Program-made: the position numbers and the translations under genes
Source of the DNA: Streptomyces monashensis
GTDB lineage: Bacteria > Actinomycetota > Actinomycetes > Streptomycetales > Streptomycetaceae
Length of the DNA stretch: 64,000 bases
Assembly (NCBI RefSeq): GCF_001866665.1
Contig: NZ_MLYO01000045.1
Location: 1 to 64,000, forward strand
Direction: 5' to 3'
Part shown: positions 49,877-58,989 of the stretch, piece after piece
Numbering within the stretch: the first letter of the stretch is position 1
How the letters are laid out: each line of letters starts with the position of its first letter
Notes under the pieces: generated by a model
What the model saw: the letters and a program-made list of their open reading frames with translations, nothing else
Told to the model about the DNA's origin: nothing
Database searches by the model: none

Positions 49877-51799
49877 TCACGTCCTCGCCCAGCTCTGCGA
49901 GGACGCGCCCGACCGGCAGGTCGCCTCGGCCACGCCGCCACCGAAGGCGAGGTCGAGGCAGCCGCCGTCGTAGACGGTGCGCAGGGTGTCGCCCGAGCCC
50001 GTCGTCCAGCGCAGATTGCCGCCGCCCTGCGAGCAGTCGCCGACGAAGACGGCCTGGCCGTTGCCGTTGGCGCTCAGACAGGCGCCGGTCGAGACGTTGA
50101 TGACCTTGACGCTGCCGTCGGAGGCACTGCGGAAGGTCCAGCCGGCGGTCGCGTCCGAGCAGGAACCGAGGCCCGTGGAGCCGTAGACCTGGATCAGGCA
50201 CTTGCCGTTCTCGCCGTTGCTCAGGTGGAAGGACCCCGAGCCGCCGCTTCCGCTCCCGCCGGACGAGCCCCCCGAGCCGCCAGAGCCGCCGGAATCTCCC
50301 GAACCGCCGCTACTGGAACCGGAGTTGCCGCCACTCCCCCCACTGCTCCCGCTACCCCCACTGCTCCCGGTTCCGGATCCGGTTCCGGAACCGCCCGCGG
50401 AACCGTCCGTCCCCTGGTGGCCGCTCTGGTCCTTCCTCGCGTCGCCGCTGCCGCCCGGGTCGCCCTTCGCCTTCCCGTTCTTCCCGCCCGCCGGGGAGGA
50501 CGACGCCGAGGCCGAGCCCCTTCCGGACGGCGTGGACGATCCGGAGGGGCTCGCCGAGGAGCCGGCGGGGCCGGGATCGGCCGCCGCGGAGACGGAGGCG
50601 CCGGGCCTTCCCGCGGCGCCCTTCCCCTGCGCGTCCGTGGCGAACGGAACCAGCTGGAAGGCCAGGGTCGCCGCACCGGCGCAGACGACGATCGGCACGA
50701 CGGCCAGCACGACCCGCTTGCGCCGCCGCTCCCGCCCCGGCCGCTCCGGCTGTCGCGGCGCATCCGGCCGCATGACGACCTCGGGCTCCTTCCCGGCCGC
50801 GGCCGGCCCGGGCTCGCAGGACCCGGGAGGCTCGGCGACGGTCGGCTCGGGCGCCTGCCCCGGCTCCGGTACGTCCGCCGCGAACTCCGCCCGCCGTTCG
50901 AGGTGTTCGGTGACGGCGGCCGGCCACAGCGGGGTGCCGGTGGGGACGTGGGCGGCGGTCAGGTCGAGGAGTTCGGCCGCGGTGGGCCGGCCCTCGGGGT
51001 CCTTGTCCAGGCAGGAGGCGACGACCGACGCCAACTCCGCGTCCAAGGCGGTCAGTTCACCCAGATCGGGCTGCTCGTGCACGATGCGGTACAGCACCGC
51101 GTGCCCGGACTCGTCGCCGAACGGCGGGCGTCCGGAGCCCGCGTACGCCACCACCGACCCGAGGGCGAAGACGTCCACGGCGCCGGTCAGCCGCCGTGCC
51201 CCCGAGGCCTGTTCGGGCGACATGTAGGCGGGGGTGCCGACCACCATGCCGGTCCGGGTCAGCTGGCTCTGCTCGGCGGCGCGGGCGACACCGAAGTCAA
51301 TGAGGGTGACGCCGTCGAGGGTCAGCATGACGTTGGACGGCTTGACGTCCCGGTGCACCATGTCCAGCGCGTGCACCGCCGCCAGTCCGGCCGCCGCGCG
51401 GTGCAGCAGCAGCCACAGCGACGCGGCCGGCAGCGGGCCGCCGTGCGCGTCGACCGCCTCGCGCAGGGTCAGCCCGGGCACGTACGCGGTGGCGAACCAC
51501 GGCGGCAGCGCGTCCCGGTCCCCGGCGAGCAGCGGCGTGGCGGCACCTTCGGGCAGCCGCGAGAGGTTGTCCAGCTCGTGTCCGAAGCGGCGGACGAAGT
51601 CCTTGTCCTCGCCGACGACCGACGGCAGGACCTGTTTGACGGCGGCGTACCTCCCGTCGTGCACACCGAGGTAGACCCGCCCCATGCCACCGGCCCCGAG
51701 ACGTCCGACCAGCGGGATCGACCCGATCCGCCGTGGATCTCCGTCCTCCAGCGGCCCGACTCCGACCTGTTCCCCGTTCAACTCTCTCCCCCTGTGCAT
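49877..51799 (-). CDS. Membrane Ser/Thr protein kinase with ricin-type lectin domain
   Basis: 640 residues from ATG 51799; TTG 51781 behind GGGGGAGAG is an alternative with a better ribosome site. Kinase domain about 28-285: GAGGMGRVYLG, AVKQVL, HRDVKPSN (near 150), DFGVARA, TPAYMSPEQ. Membrane helix VVLAVVPIVVCAGAATLAFQ near 363-385. Gly/Ser/Pro-rich extracellular linker, then a ricin B-type domain from about 521 (FHLSNGENGKCLIQVYGSTG; TGACLSANGNGQAVFVGDC). Suggests sensing of sugars outside the cell. Same strand as, and 25 bases after, the next entry. Confidence 0.92.
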   Translation of the reverse strand: MHRGRELNGEQVGVGPLEDGDPRRIGSIPLVGRLGAGGMGRVYLGVHDGRYAAVKQVLPSVVGEDKDFVRRFGHELDNLSRLPEGAATPLLAGDRDALPPWFATAYVPGLTLREAVDAHGGPLPAASLWLLLHRAAAGLAAVHALDMVHRDVKPSNVMLTLDGVTLIDFGVARAAEQSQLTRTGMVVGTPAYMSPEQASGARRLTGAVDVFALGSVVAYAGSGRPPFGDESGHAVLYRIVHEQPDLGELTALDAELASVVASCLDKDPEGRPTAAELLDLTAAHVPTGTPLWPAAVTEHLERRAEFAADVPEPGQAPEPTVAEPPGSCEPGPAAAGKEPEVVMRPDAPRQPERPGRERRRKRVVLAVVPIVVCAGAATLAFQLVPFATDAQGKGAAGRPGASVSAAADPGPAGSSASPSGSSTPSGRGSASASSSPAGGKNGKAKGDPGGSGDARKDQSGHQGTDGSAGGSGTGSGTGSSGGSGSSGGSGGNSGSSSGGSGDSGGSGGSGGSSGGSGSGGSGSFHLSNGENGKCLIQVYGSTGLGSCSDATAGWTFRSASDGSVKVINVSTGACLSANGNGQAVFVGDCSQGGGNLRWTTGSGDTLRTVYDGGCLDLAFGGGVAEATCRSGASSQSWART

Positions 51800-51824
51800 C
51801 AGTCGACTTCAAGCGATCCGCTCG

Positions 51825-52397
51825 TCAGCGCGCGTACGACCCGAGGCCCACCAGACAGTAGACGTAGGAGTTGATCGTCGCGCCGCCCAGTGTGTAGCGG
51901 TACGAGAAGGCGTACTGCGTCCGGGGATTGCTGTTGCAGCGGCTCAGGTCCGTCGTCAGCGGGACGGTCTCGATGACCTCGTAGTGCGCGTCGGAGGCAG
52001 AGCAGGAGACCTCCTCCACACCGCTGACGGACTGCGCGGTGGTGGAGTCCGGCAGGGTTCCGTCGAGGCAGGTGCCCGAGGTGTACGGGCTGGGCTCGGG
52101 GCTCGGGCTGCTGTACGGGTCGCCGCTGGCGTACGGGTCACCGCTGGCGTACGGGTCGGTGCTCGGCGTGTACGGGTCGCTCGACGGCGTGTACGGCGCG
52201 CTGCTCGGCACGTACGGCGACGGCGACGCACCGGCGTCGTCGGACGAGCCGCCCCCGCCCCCGCTGTGAGCGATCACCACCAGCAGGATCACCACGAGGG
52301 CGACGACCCCGAGCACCCCCAGACAGGCGACGCCCTGCTTCGGCGGCTGGGACGGATGGGGCGACCGAGGCGGCTGGGGCGGATGGGGTGACGACAT
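51825..52397 (-). CDS. Membrane or secreted protein with Pro/Tyr repeats
   Basis: 190 residues. Pro-rich start, one membrane helix (CLGVLGVVALVVILLVVIAH), then low-complexity repeats such as PYTPSSDPYTPSTDPYASGD, then a small Cys-containing domain (SGTCLDGTLPD, EEVSCSASDAHYEVIETV, SYVYCLVG) that resembles LppU-type domains. Encoded just upstream of the kinase on the same strand, so it may share its operon. Direct DNA repeats CCGCTGGCGTACGGGTC lie near 52125-52160. Confidence 0.75.
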   Translation of the reverse strand: MSSPHPPQPPRSPHPSQPPKQGVACLGVLGVVALVVILLVVIAHSGGGGGSSDDAGASPSPYVPSSAPYTPSSDPYTPSTDPYASGDPYASGDPYSSPSPEPSPYTSGTCLDGTLPDSTTAQSVSGVEEVSCSASDAHYEVIETVPLTTDLSRCNSNPRTQYAFSYRYTLGGATINSYVYCLVGLGSYAR

Positions 52398-52451
52398 GGG
52401 CGGCTCCCGGGTGTGAGGATGGGCACCACCAGTGTGGTGCAGCAGAGCACT

Positions 52452-52474
52452 GTTCTAAAATACCTTTCTAGAAA
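52452..52474. promoter_or_regulatory. Candidate operator before the TetR gene
   Basis: TTTCTAGAAA is a perfect 10-base palindrome at 52465-52474, 12 bases before the TetR ATG. It overlaps a looser TTCTA...TAGAA pair (52452-52474). It lies in the divergent region with the 51825 gene and is a plausible autoregulation site. Confidence 0.4.
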
Positions 52475-52485
52475 ATCATTCCAGT

Positions 52486-53097
52486 ATGAGCCGGAAACAA
52501 CAACGCGGTGAAGCGACCGTGGAGACCGTCCTGGACGCCGCCCTGCGCGTGTACGCGCAGGCGGGCGACCAAGGGCTGACCGTGGGTGCCGTCACGAAGG
52601 CGAGCGGGGTGAGCCTCGGCAGCCTCTACCACCACTTCGGCAGCGTCGACGGGCTGCTGAACGCCCTGGTCATGCGCTGGCTGGAGCGGCTGCTGGGCGA
52701 ACTGGTCAAGGCCCTGGAGGGGACCCGTACCGCCCACACGGGCATCCGGGCCCTGGTCGGCGCCTACTTCGACTTCGTCCAGGAGCAACCGGACGCCGCC
52801 CGGCTCCTGCACTCCGCCTACGCCGACCGGCAGGGCATGGCCGACGGGCAGCGGCTGCGGGACGCGCAGGAGGCCCGCCTGTCGCCGCTGGCGCAGTGGG
52901 CGCAGCGGTACGTGGACGCCGGCGAGATCGCTCCGCTGTCCGGACCGCTGATCGAGTCGCTGGTCCTCGGCCCGGTGACCGCGGTCGCCCGCCGCTGGCT
53001 GTCCGGCGTGGGGGACGTGGACCTGGACGAGGCCGCGGTGGTCCTGCCGGACCGGATCTGGCGGTCGGTCGAGTCGGCCGGCGCGGAGCCGAAGTGA
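52486..53097 (+). CDS. TetR-family regulator
   Basis: 203 residues. HTH VETVLDAALRVYAQAGDQGL, TVGAVTKASGVSLGSLYHHF, then DGLLNALVMRWLER. No ribosome site ahead of ATG 52486, so possibly leaderless. Followed 54 bases later by the deaminase gene on the same strand, which could be co-regulated. Confidence 0.93.
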   Translation: MSRKQQRGEATVETVLDAALRVYAQAGDQGLTVGAVTKASGVSLGSLYHHFGSVDGLLNALVMRWLERLLGELVKALEGTRTAHTGIRALVGAYFDFVQEQPDAARLLHSAYADRQGMADGQRLRDAQEARLSPLAQWAQRYVDAGEIAPLSGPLIESLVLGPVTAVARRWLSGVGDVDLDEAAVVLPDRIWRSVESAGAEPK

Positions 53098-53151
53098 ACG
53101 CCGCCCGCGGCGCCCTCGGCGGGAACGGCGAACGTGGGGAACAGTGACCGT

Positions 53152-53601
53152 ATGGAACAGGAACAGGCCCGCGCCTGGCTCGCCACCGCCGTGGCCGAGG
53201 CCCGCGCCGGACTCGCCGAGGGCGGGATCCCCGTCGGCGCGGCCCTCTACGGGCCCGACGGCACCCTGCTCGGCCGTGGCCGCAACCGCCGGGTCCAGGA
53301 CGACGACCCCTCGACGCACGCCGAGACGGCGGCCTTCCGGGCGGCGGGACGGCAGCGCACGTACCGCGGCACGACCATGGTCACCACCCTCTCCCCCTGC
53401 TGGTACTGCTCCGGCCTGGTCCGGCAGTTCGGCATCTCCCGGGTGGTGATCGGCGAGGCCACCACCTTCCACGGCGGCCACGACTGGCTCGCCGCGCACG
53501 GCGTGGAGATCCTGCTGCTTCAGGACCCGGAGTGCGTCACGCTGATGAGCGCCTTCGTCAGGGACAACCCGGACCTGTGGAACGAGGACATCGGTGACTG
53601 A
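53152..53601 (+). CDS. Cytosine deaminase, eukaryote-like
   Basis: 149 residues from ATG 53152. Zinc site His56-Ala-Glu58 (THAETAAF) and SPCWYC (Cys83, Cys86). The end PDLWNEDIGD and ISRVVIGEATTFHGGHDWL resemble yeast Fcy1 more than the usual bacterial tRNA or guanine deaminases. Deaminates cytosine (or a related base) for salvage. A terminator hairpin follows. Confidence 0.88.
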   Translation: MEQEQARAWLATAVAEARAGLAEGGIPVGAALYGPDGTLLGRGRNRRVQDDDPSTHAETAAFRAAGRQRTYRGTTMVTTLSPCWYCSGLVRQFGISRVVIGEATTFHGGHDWLAAHGVEILLLQDPECVTLMSAFVRDNPDLWNEDIGD

Positions 53602-53733
53602 ACCCCCTCGCTCCCCACCCGCTCCCCGCCCGGCAGGTACGCCCGGTTGATCAACCCGGCGTTCGCCCCACCACCCGATCCGCTGAAATGAACCGGCCGC
53701 GCATGTCCCCGCGCCTCCCCTCGGCATTGCCTT

Positions 53734-53762
53734 GAAGGGGGCCCGCAACCAGGGGCCCCTTC
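53734..53762 (+). terminator. Hairpin between deaminase and condensation-domain genes
   Basis: Arms GAAGGGGGCCC (53734-53744) and GGGGCCCCTTC (53752-53762), one mismatch, 7-base loop, followed by TGTTGT. It lies 18 bases before the GTG of the next gene, so it could also act as an attenuator for that gene. Confidence 0.6.
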
Positions 53763-53780
53763 TGTTGTGATGGGAGACGC

Positions 53781-55190
53781 GTGCGAATCACTGACATCCA
53801 GCGCTGCGAGGTCCGGCCGGGACGGCTCGTCGAGTGGACGCTGAGCCCGGCGACGGTCGCGGCGGCGACGGCGGTCCCGGAGGACACCCGGCCCCCCGCC
53901 TACATCCAGGAGTCGCACATCCGGACCGCCAAGTGCGTCCGGGAGGACGGGCTGTTCGTGCCGACCTGGCTGGGCACCGCCTTCGACATCCCGGGCGCGG
54001 TCGACCTCGATGTGCTCCAGGAGGCGCTGCGGGCCTGGACGGTACGGCACGAGACGCTGCGCAGCGGCTTCCGCTGGGCCGGTGACGAGCTGCGCCGGTT
54101 CACCCTCGACGCCGCCGACGTGTCGCTGCACCGGGAGGACGCCGGGGACTTCCCGGACACCGATGGGCTCGTGCGGCATCTCCAGGGCCGCTTCGACTCC
54201 GTCGCGGACGCGCTGCGCTGGCCCAACCTCATCTACACGGCGGTCGTACGGCCCGACGGTGTCAGCGTGTACATGGCCTTCGACCACAGCAACGTCGACG
54301 CCTACTCCCTGCACCGCATCCCCGCCGAGGTGCACGAGCTGTACACGGCCGGGCTGGCCGGCGCCGCGCCCGACTCCCGCGACCCGGTCGCCAGTTACAT
54401 CGACTTCTGCCAGATCGAGCGGGCGGACGCGGACGGCATCGACGCCCGGCACGCGGTCGTCGACCGCTGGCGCGAGTTCATCCGGCGCTGCGACGGGACG
54501 CTGCCCGGCTTCCCCGTCGATCTGGGTCTGGAGCCCGGGGGAGCGCTGCCGCGCCAGCGGATGCTGTGCGAGCCGCTGGCGGACGCGACCGAGGCGGCGG
54601 CGTTCGAGGCGTACTGCCGGCCCTACGGCGGCAGCCAGGTCGGGCTGCTGGCCGCGACCGGATTGATCGTGCGCGAGCTGGGCGGAGCGCCCGTGTACCG
54701 GACGGTGGTGCCGTTCCACACGCGGGTGAGGTCGCGGTGGAGCGACTCGGTGGGCTGGTACGTCGGCGGCGCCCCGATCGAGGTCCCGGTCGGCCGTGCG
54801 ACGGAGTTCCGGGACACCCTGCGCACCGTGCGCGACGAGCTGCGCGCCAGCCGGCCGCTGTCCCGGATGCCGCTGGCCCGGGTGCTGAGCCTGCTCGGCG
54901 CGGACTTCCGGCCGACCTCGCCGGACCTGTACTCGATCGTCTCCTACTGCGACGCCCGCACCATCCCGGGCGCCGAGCACTGGGCCGAGCAGCGGGCGCA
55001 CGGGCTGATCCGGGTGTCGTACGGCGACCAGGTGTGCGTGTGGGTGAACCGGCTGCACGAGGGGCTGTGGCTGGCCAGCCGGTATCCGGACACGGACGTG
55101 GCGGCGAAGAACCTGCGGCTGTACGTGGAGCGGCTGCGCGACCGCATCGCCTCCGTCGCGCACGGGAGCCTCACCGCGGCGGTCTCCTGA
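53781..55190 (+). CDS. Stand-alone condensation-domain protein
   Basis: 469 residues from GTG 53781 behind GGGAG. Condensation fold of non-ribosomal peptide synthetases and acyltransferases such as PapA: PTWLGTAFDIPGAVDLDVLQ, ALRAWTVRHETLRSGF, and the catalytic motif FDHSNVDAYS (about 169-175), where the HHxxxDG motif is changed to DHxxxDA but the catalytic second His is kept. No carrier protein or adenylation domain nearby. May acylate or esterify a small substrate. Confidence 0.88.
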   Translation: MRITDIQRCEVRPGRLVEWTLSPATVAAATAVPEDTRPPAYIQESHIRTAKCVREDGLFVPTWLGTAFDIPGAVDLDVLQEALRAWTVRHETLRSGFRWAGDELRRFTLDAADVSLHREDAGDFPDTDGLVRHLQGRFDSVADALRWPNLIYTAVVRPDGVSVYMAFDHSNVDAYSLHRIPAEVHELYTAGLAGAAPDSRDPVASYIDFCQIERADADGIDARHAVVDRWREFIRRCDGTLPGFPVDLGLEPGGALPRQRMLCEPLADATEAAAFEAYCRPYGGSQVGLLAATGLIVRELGGAPVYRTVVPFHTRVRSRWSDSVGWYVGGAPIEVPVGRATEFRDTLRTVRDELRASRPLSRMPLARVLSLLGADFRPTSPDLYSIVSYCDARTIPGAEHWAEQRAHGLIRVSYGDQVCVWVNRLHEGLWLASRYPDTDVAAKNLRLYVERLRDRIASVAHGSLTAAVS

Positions 55191-55306
55191 CCCGGAACAG
55201 ACATCGCCGCTTTTCGTAACCCAACGGACACCACTGGCTCTGGTCCGGAGCAACTTCCCCTTCTTACACTGCTGTTGAGGGGGCGATCGTTGAGGGGGGC
55301 GATCGG

Positions 55307-57424
55307 GTGGGCAGACGGTTGCACGGACGCGGGGCGCTGTTCGACGCCGAACCGGCCGGTCTCGCACCACGGCTGATCGGCCTGCGCCCCCATCACCACC
55401 GCGCCACGCCCCTGGAGCACCCGGACGAGCCGCCCTTCGTCGTGCTGACCGGCACCCGGGGCCTCGGCAAGAGCGCGGTCCTGGCCGAGCTGCGGGACGC
55501 CTACCAGGGGCACACGCCGGTCGCGCTGGCCGACTGCGCGGAGGAGCAGTTCGCCCGGCCGCCGGTGGACCGCTCCGCCGACTCCTGGTCGCCGCTCACG
55601 CAGGCGCTGCTGGTGATCGCCGAGCAGCTCGCGGAGCCGGTGACCGGCGCCCGCCGGATCATCTTCCCGCGGCTGATGTCGGGCCTGGTCGCGGTGGCGG
55701 CCGGCGGCTGGGGCGACGCCGACTCGGAGCGGATCCGCCGGGAGGTGGAGCGGATCCTGCTGCTGAACGAGGGCGGCTCGCGCTTCGGCGGCTTCGCCGG
55801 GCGCTGGGCCGGGAAGGTGGCGGCCAAGGTGGTCGCCGCGGCCACCGGCACCGGTCCGCTGGTCTCGGGCGCCATCGAGGCGACGCTGGAGGCGATCGCC
55901 GAGGGGTTCGCCGGCCGGCGCCACCAGAAGGCGTCCGAGTGGTACCGGACGTACCCGAACGCGGGCGGCCACGCGCAGCGCGGGCTGATCCTGCTCTCCC
56001 GGCACTTCCGCGAGGACGGCCCGGCACGCGAGCACGCCGAGCGGTATCTGGTGCGGGCCCTGCTGACCGACCTGACCGAGGCGTACAGCGGGGTGCTGCC
56101 GAGGATGCAGCGCCTCGGCCGGCCGCTGGTGCTGCTGGACAACGCGCAGGCGGCGCCCGGTCCGGGGCTGGTGGCCGCCGTGCTGCGGGACCGGGCCGAG
56201 GGCGTCCGCGACCAGGTGGCGTTCGTCGCGGCCCGGCGCGGCGAGGGCCGGGCGGAACTGCGCAGCGCGGCCCGGCGGGAGCTGGCGGAGGTGGCCCGGC
56301 GCACGGACTGGGCGCCGGACGCGACGCCCTCCTCCCGGGCGCTGCTGGTGGCGCTGGCGCCGCTGAGCGCCGACGACGCCCTGCACCTGGTCGGCTCGGT
56401 CTGCGGCGACCTGCCGGTGCCGCCCCATCTTCCGCACGCCGTGCACCGGTTGACCGGCGGCAACCCGCTGGGCATCGTGCTGCTCGCCGAGTCGGCCGCG
56501 CAGAACCTGCCCGGGGCGTCCTCGCTGGGCGAGCTGCTCACCGCGCCGGTGCGGCCCGCCGAGGACCGGCCCGGCGTCCCCGCCTACGAGGCGCTGCTGG
56601 ACCGGCTGGTGCCGCCCGAGCACCTGGCGGAGCTGACCGTGCTCGCCGCGGCCCACGGCATCGGCTCGGCCGGTGCGCTGGCCGGGGCGCTGCTGCCGGA
56701 CACCTTCGGCCCGGCGGACGTACGGGAGTTGCGGACCCTGATGGCCGCGGAGGGGCTGCCGGCCGTGCCGGGCCGGTTCGTCGGGGACCGGTTCGTGCGC
56801 ACGCTGCTGCTGCTGCGGCTGCATCTGCTGGACAGCGACCACCTGTCGTGGCGCACCGCGCACGAGACGCTCGTCGCCCACTACACCGCGCCCGAGCACG
56901 CCCGCTACCGGCTGCACCACGAACTCGCCCTCGGCGTCACGGGGTCCGCGGTCGCCGAGCTGCGCGACACCTTCGCCACGGCGGACATGCGCGACTGGCT
57001 GCGCACGCTGCGCTTCGTGGCCTCGGCCCCGTACTTCCACGCGCACGACGCCGAGGGCCGTGACTTCACCGGGCGCGGCGACGGGCGGACCGCGGTGGCG
57101 CTCGGCCGCACGGACGCCGCACAGGCCGTTCCGGAGGGCGCGGACGCCGTACTGCACTTACGGATACGGCGGCTGCTGCACGCCGTGTGGCAGCTGGCGG
57201 ACCCGCTGGTGCTGCCGGACCCGCAGGTGTGCGACCGGCTCCGGTTCGAGCTGGAGCAGCTGTCCAACCTGCGGCCGGCGGCGGGCGCGCTGCTGTGGCG
57301 GGCCTCGCGGGACTGGCCGACGGCGGCGCTCGCCGGGCGCCCGATGACCGGGCCCGACGATCCCGACGATCCCGGGGACGGCGGGGACGGCGGCCCGGAC
57401 GACCGGAACAGCGGGGAGGCGTGA
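55307..57424 (+). CDS. Large P-loop NTPase, STAND-like, with TTA codon
   Basis: 705 residues from GTG 55307. N-terminal P-loop GTRGLGKSAV (Gly49-Lys55) and Walker B RPLVLLDNAQ near 271-280. It has LTGGNPLGIVLLAESAAQ, a GxP-like element common in STAND NTPases, and a helical C-terminal half. A TTA leucine codon sits at 57158-57160 (residue 618), so translation is probably bldA-dependent. The stop overlaps the ATG of the next gene (TGATG), so the two proteins are co-translated. Confidence 0.83.
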   Translation: MGRRLHGRGALFDAEPAGLAPRLIGLRPHHHRATPLEHPDEPPFVVLTGTRGLGKSAVLAELRDAYQGHTPVALADCAEEQFARPPVDRSADSWSPLTQALLVIAEQLAEPVTGARRIIFPRLMSGLVAVAAGGWGDADSERIRREVERILLLNEGGSRFGGFAGRWAGKVAAKVVAAATGTGPLVSGAIEATLEAIAEGFAGRRHQKASEWYRTYPNAGGHAQRGLILLSRHFREDGPAREHAERYLVRALLTDLTEAYSGVLPRMQRLGRPLVLLDNAQAAPGPGLVAAVLRDRAEGVRDQVAFVAARRGEGRAELRSAARRELAEVARRTDWAPDATPSSRALLVALAPLSADDALHLVGSVCGDLPVPPHLPHAVHRLTGGNPLGIVLLAESAAQNLPGASSLGELLTAPVRPAEDRPGVPAYEALLDRLVPPEHLAELTVLAAAHGIGSAGALAGALLPDTFGPADVRELRTLMAAEGLPAVPGRFVGDRFVRTLLLLRLHLLDSDHLSWRTAHETLVAHYTAPEHARYRLHHELALGVTGSAVAELRDTFATADMRDWLRTLRFVASAPYFHAHDAEGRDFTGRGDGRTAVALGRTDAAQAVPEGADAVLHLRIRRLLHAVWQLADPLVLPDPQVCDRLRFELEQLSNLRPAAGALLWRASRDWPTAALAGRPMTGPDDPDDPGDGGDGGPDDRNSGEA

Positions 57425-58989
57425 TGGCGCGCAGGGGTGTGGGGACGTGGTTGCGCGAGGGCGTGTGGGAGATCCCGCTGCGCCGTTATCTGGCACTGCT
57501 GCTGGCGGCGGCCCTGGTGACCGGCCTGGTGTTCGCGGTCCGCGTCCTCGCCCACGACGACCGCTCGTGCGCGCCCGGGGTGTCCCGGCCGCAGCACAGC
57601 GCCGAATGCGTGGGCGTGGCCACGGGGCCGGGGCCGTACGACTTCGGGCAGGCCCGGCTGACCGACGCCGTGAAGGCGATCGCGCGGGAGAACGCCCGCC
57701 TGAAGCCCGGGAGTTACGTGACGGTCGCGCTGATGCTGCCGTACACCTCCACCTCCCCGACGATGCTGAACGACATCCAGCACCAGCTCCAGGGCGCCTA
57801 CCTGGCGCAGTACCAGGCCAACCACGACTCCAACGGGCAGTCCCCGCAGATCCGGCTGGTGCTGGCCAACCCGGGCGCGACGGGCACGTACGGGAAGCGG
57901 GCCGTGGACCAGCTGGCCCGGATGACGACCGGCACGGACACGCTGCGCGCGGTCGCCGGCATCGGGCAGAGCACCGCCGCCAACAAGGCGGCCGTCGCGG
58001 AGCTGACCACGCTGCACATCCCGGTGATCGGCTCCTCCATCACCTCCGACGACCTCGCCAACGGCCAGGGCGGCAAGGACCCCGACCCCTACCCCGGCCT
58101 CGCCCGGGTGGCGCCGACCAACACCGACGAGGCCCGCGCGCTGACCAAGTTCGCGCAGCTGAAGCAGGGCAAGGCGCTGCTGGTGTACGACAGCCCGGGC
58201 GACCCGTACACCACCACGCTCCAGAAGTCGTTCGCGGCACTGCTCAAGGGCTCGCGGTACGAGCCGTGGCCGTTCACCCCGCCGGCGGACCGCAGTCAGG
58301 AGGGGACGACCGCGAACACCTTCCGGCAGATCACGGACCTGGTGTGCGACACCGACCCGGGGACCGACACGATCCTGTTCGCGGGCCGGCACGTGCAGCT
58401 GCGGCAGTTCATCAACGCGCTCGGGGCCCGCGGCTGCCAGGACCGGAGGTTCACCGTGCTCACCGGTGACGAGGCGTCCTACCTGACCTATGAGAAGGAC
58501 CTGAACCGCGACGCCCTGCGGCACAACCTGTCCGTGCTCTTCACCTCCCTCGCCCACCCGGACGCCTGGGTGAGGAACCCGCCGGCGACGGGCGGCTCAC
58601 AGGCGGACTTCACCGCGCTCCGGACCCTGCTGACGTCCGCCGAGCGGTCACCGGTGGGCCCCATCGGCTCGGTCGCCCTGGACGACGGACAGCTGATCAT
58701 CGGCTACGACGCCCTGCGGCTGGCCGTGCACGGCATCCGCGAGGCCGTCCAGCCCGGCGCGGCGGTCCCGGCGCTCGCGGACGTGGGCCTCCAGTGGCCG
58801 CAGGTCAAGGGCAGGACCCTGCGGGTGAACGGGGCGAGCGGCTGGATCTGCCTGGACGTGCACGGCAACCCGTACGACAAGGCCGTACCGATCGTGGAGC
58901 TGACCCCCGAGGGCAGCGCACGCTTCGTCCGGCTCGCCTGGCCGGAGGGAAAGCCGCCGCCCCTGGACTGCCTTCCGCCGGCGACCTAG
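57424..58989 (+). CDS. Membrane-anchored periplasmic-binding-like protein (LivK-type)
   Basis: 521 residues. N-terminal membrane helix YLALLLAAALVTGLVFAVRV (about 21-40) and an extracytoplasmic type 1 periplasmic-binding fold (VAGIGQSTAANKAAVAELTT, LHIPVIGSSITSDDLANGQG, GKALLVYDSPGDPYTTTLQK). It has no transporter partners; instead it is coupled to the STAND-like NTPase. Likely a ligand sensor. Ends exactly where the convergent SRPBCC gene ends, with no spacer. Confidence 0.85.
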   Translation: MARRGVGTWLREGVWEIPLRRYLALLLAAALVTGLVFAVRVLAHDDRSCAPGVSRPQHSAECVGVATGPGPYDFGQARLTDAVKAIARENARLKPGSYVTVALMLPYTSTSPTMLNDIQHQLQGAYLAQYQANHDSNGQSPQIRLVLANPGATGTYGKRAVDQLARMTTGTDTLRAVAGIGQSTAANKAAVAELTTLHIPVIGSSITSDDLANGQGGKDPDPYPGLARVAPTNTDEARALTKFAQLKQGKALLVYDSPGDPYTTTLQKSFAALLKGSRYEPWPFTPPADRSQEGTTANTFRQITDLVCDTDPGTDTILFAGRHVQLRQFINALGARGCQDRRFTVLTGDEASYLTYEKDLNRDALRHNLSVLFTSLAHPDAWVRNPPATGGSQADFTALRTLLTSAERSPVGPIGSVALDDGQLIIGYDALRLAVHGIREAVQPGAAVPALADVGLQWPQVKGRTLRVNGASGWICLDVHGNPYDKAVPIVELTPEGSARFVRLAWPEGKPPPLDCLPPAT

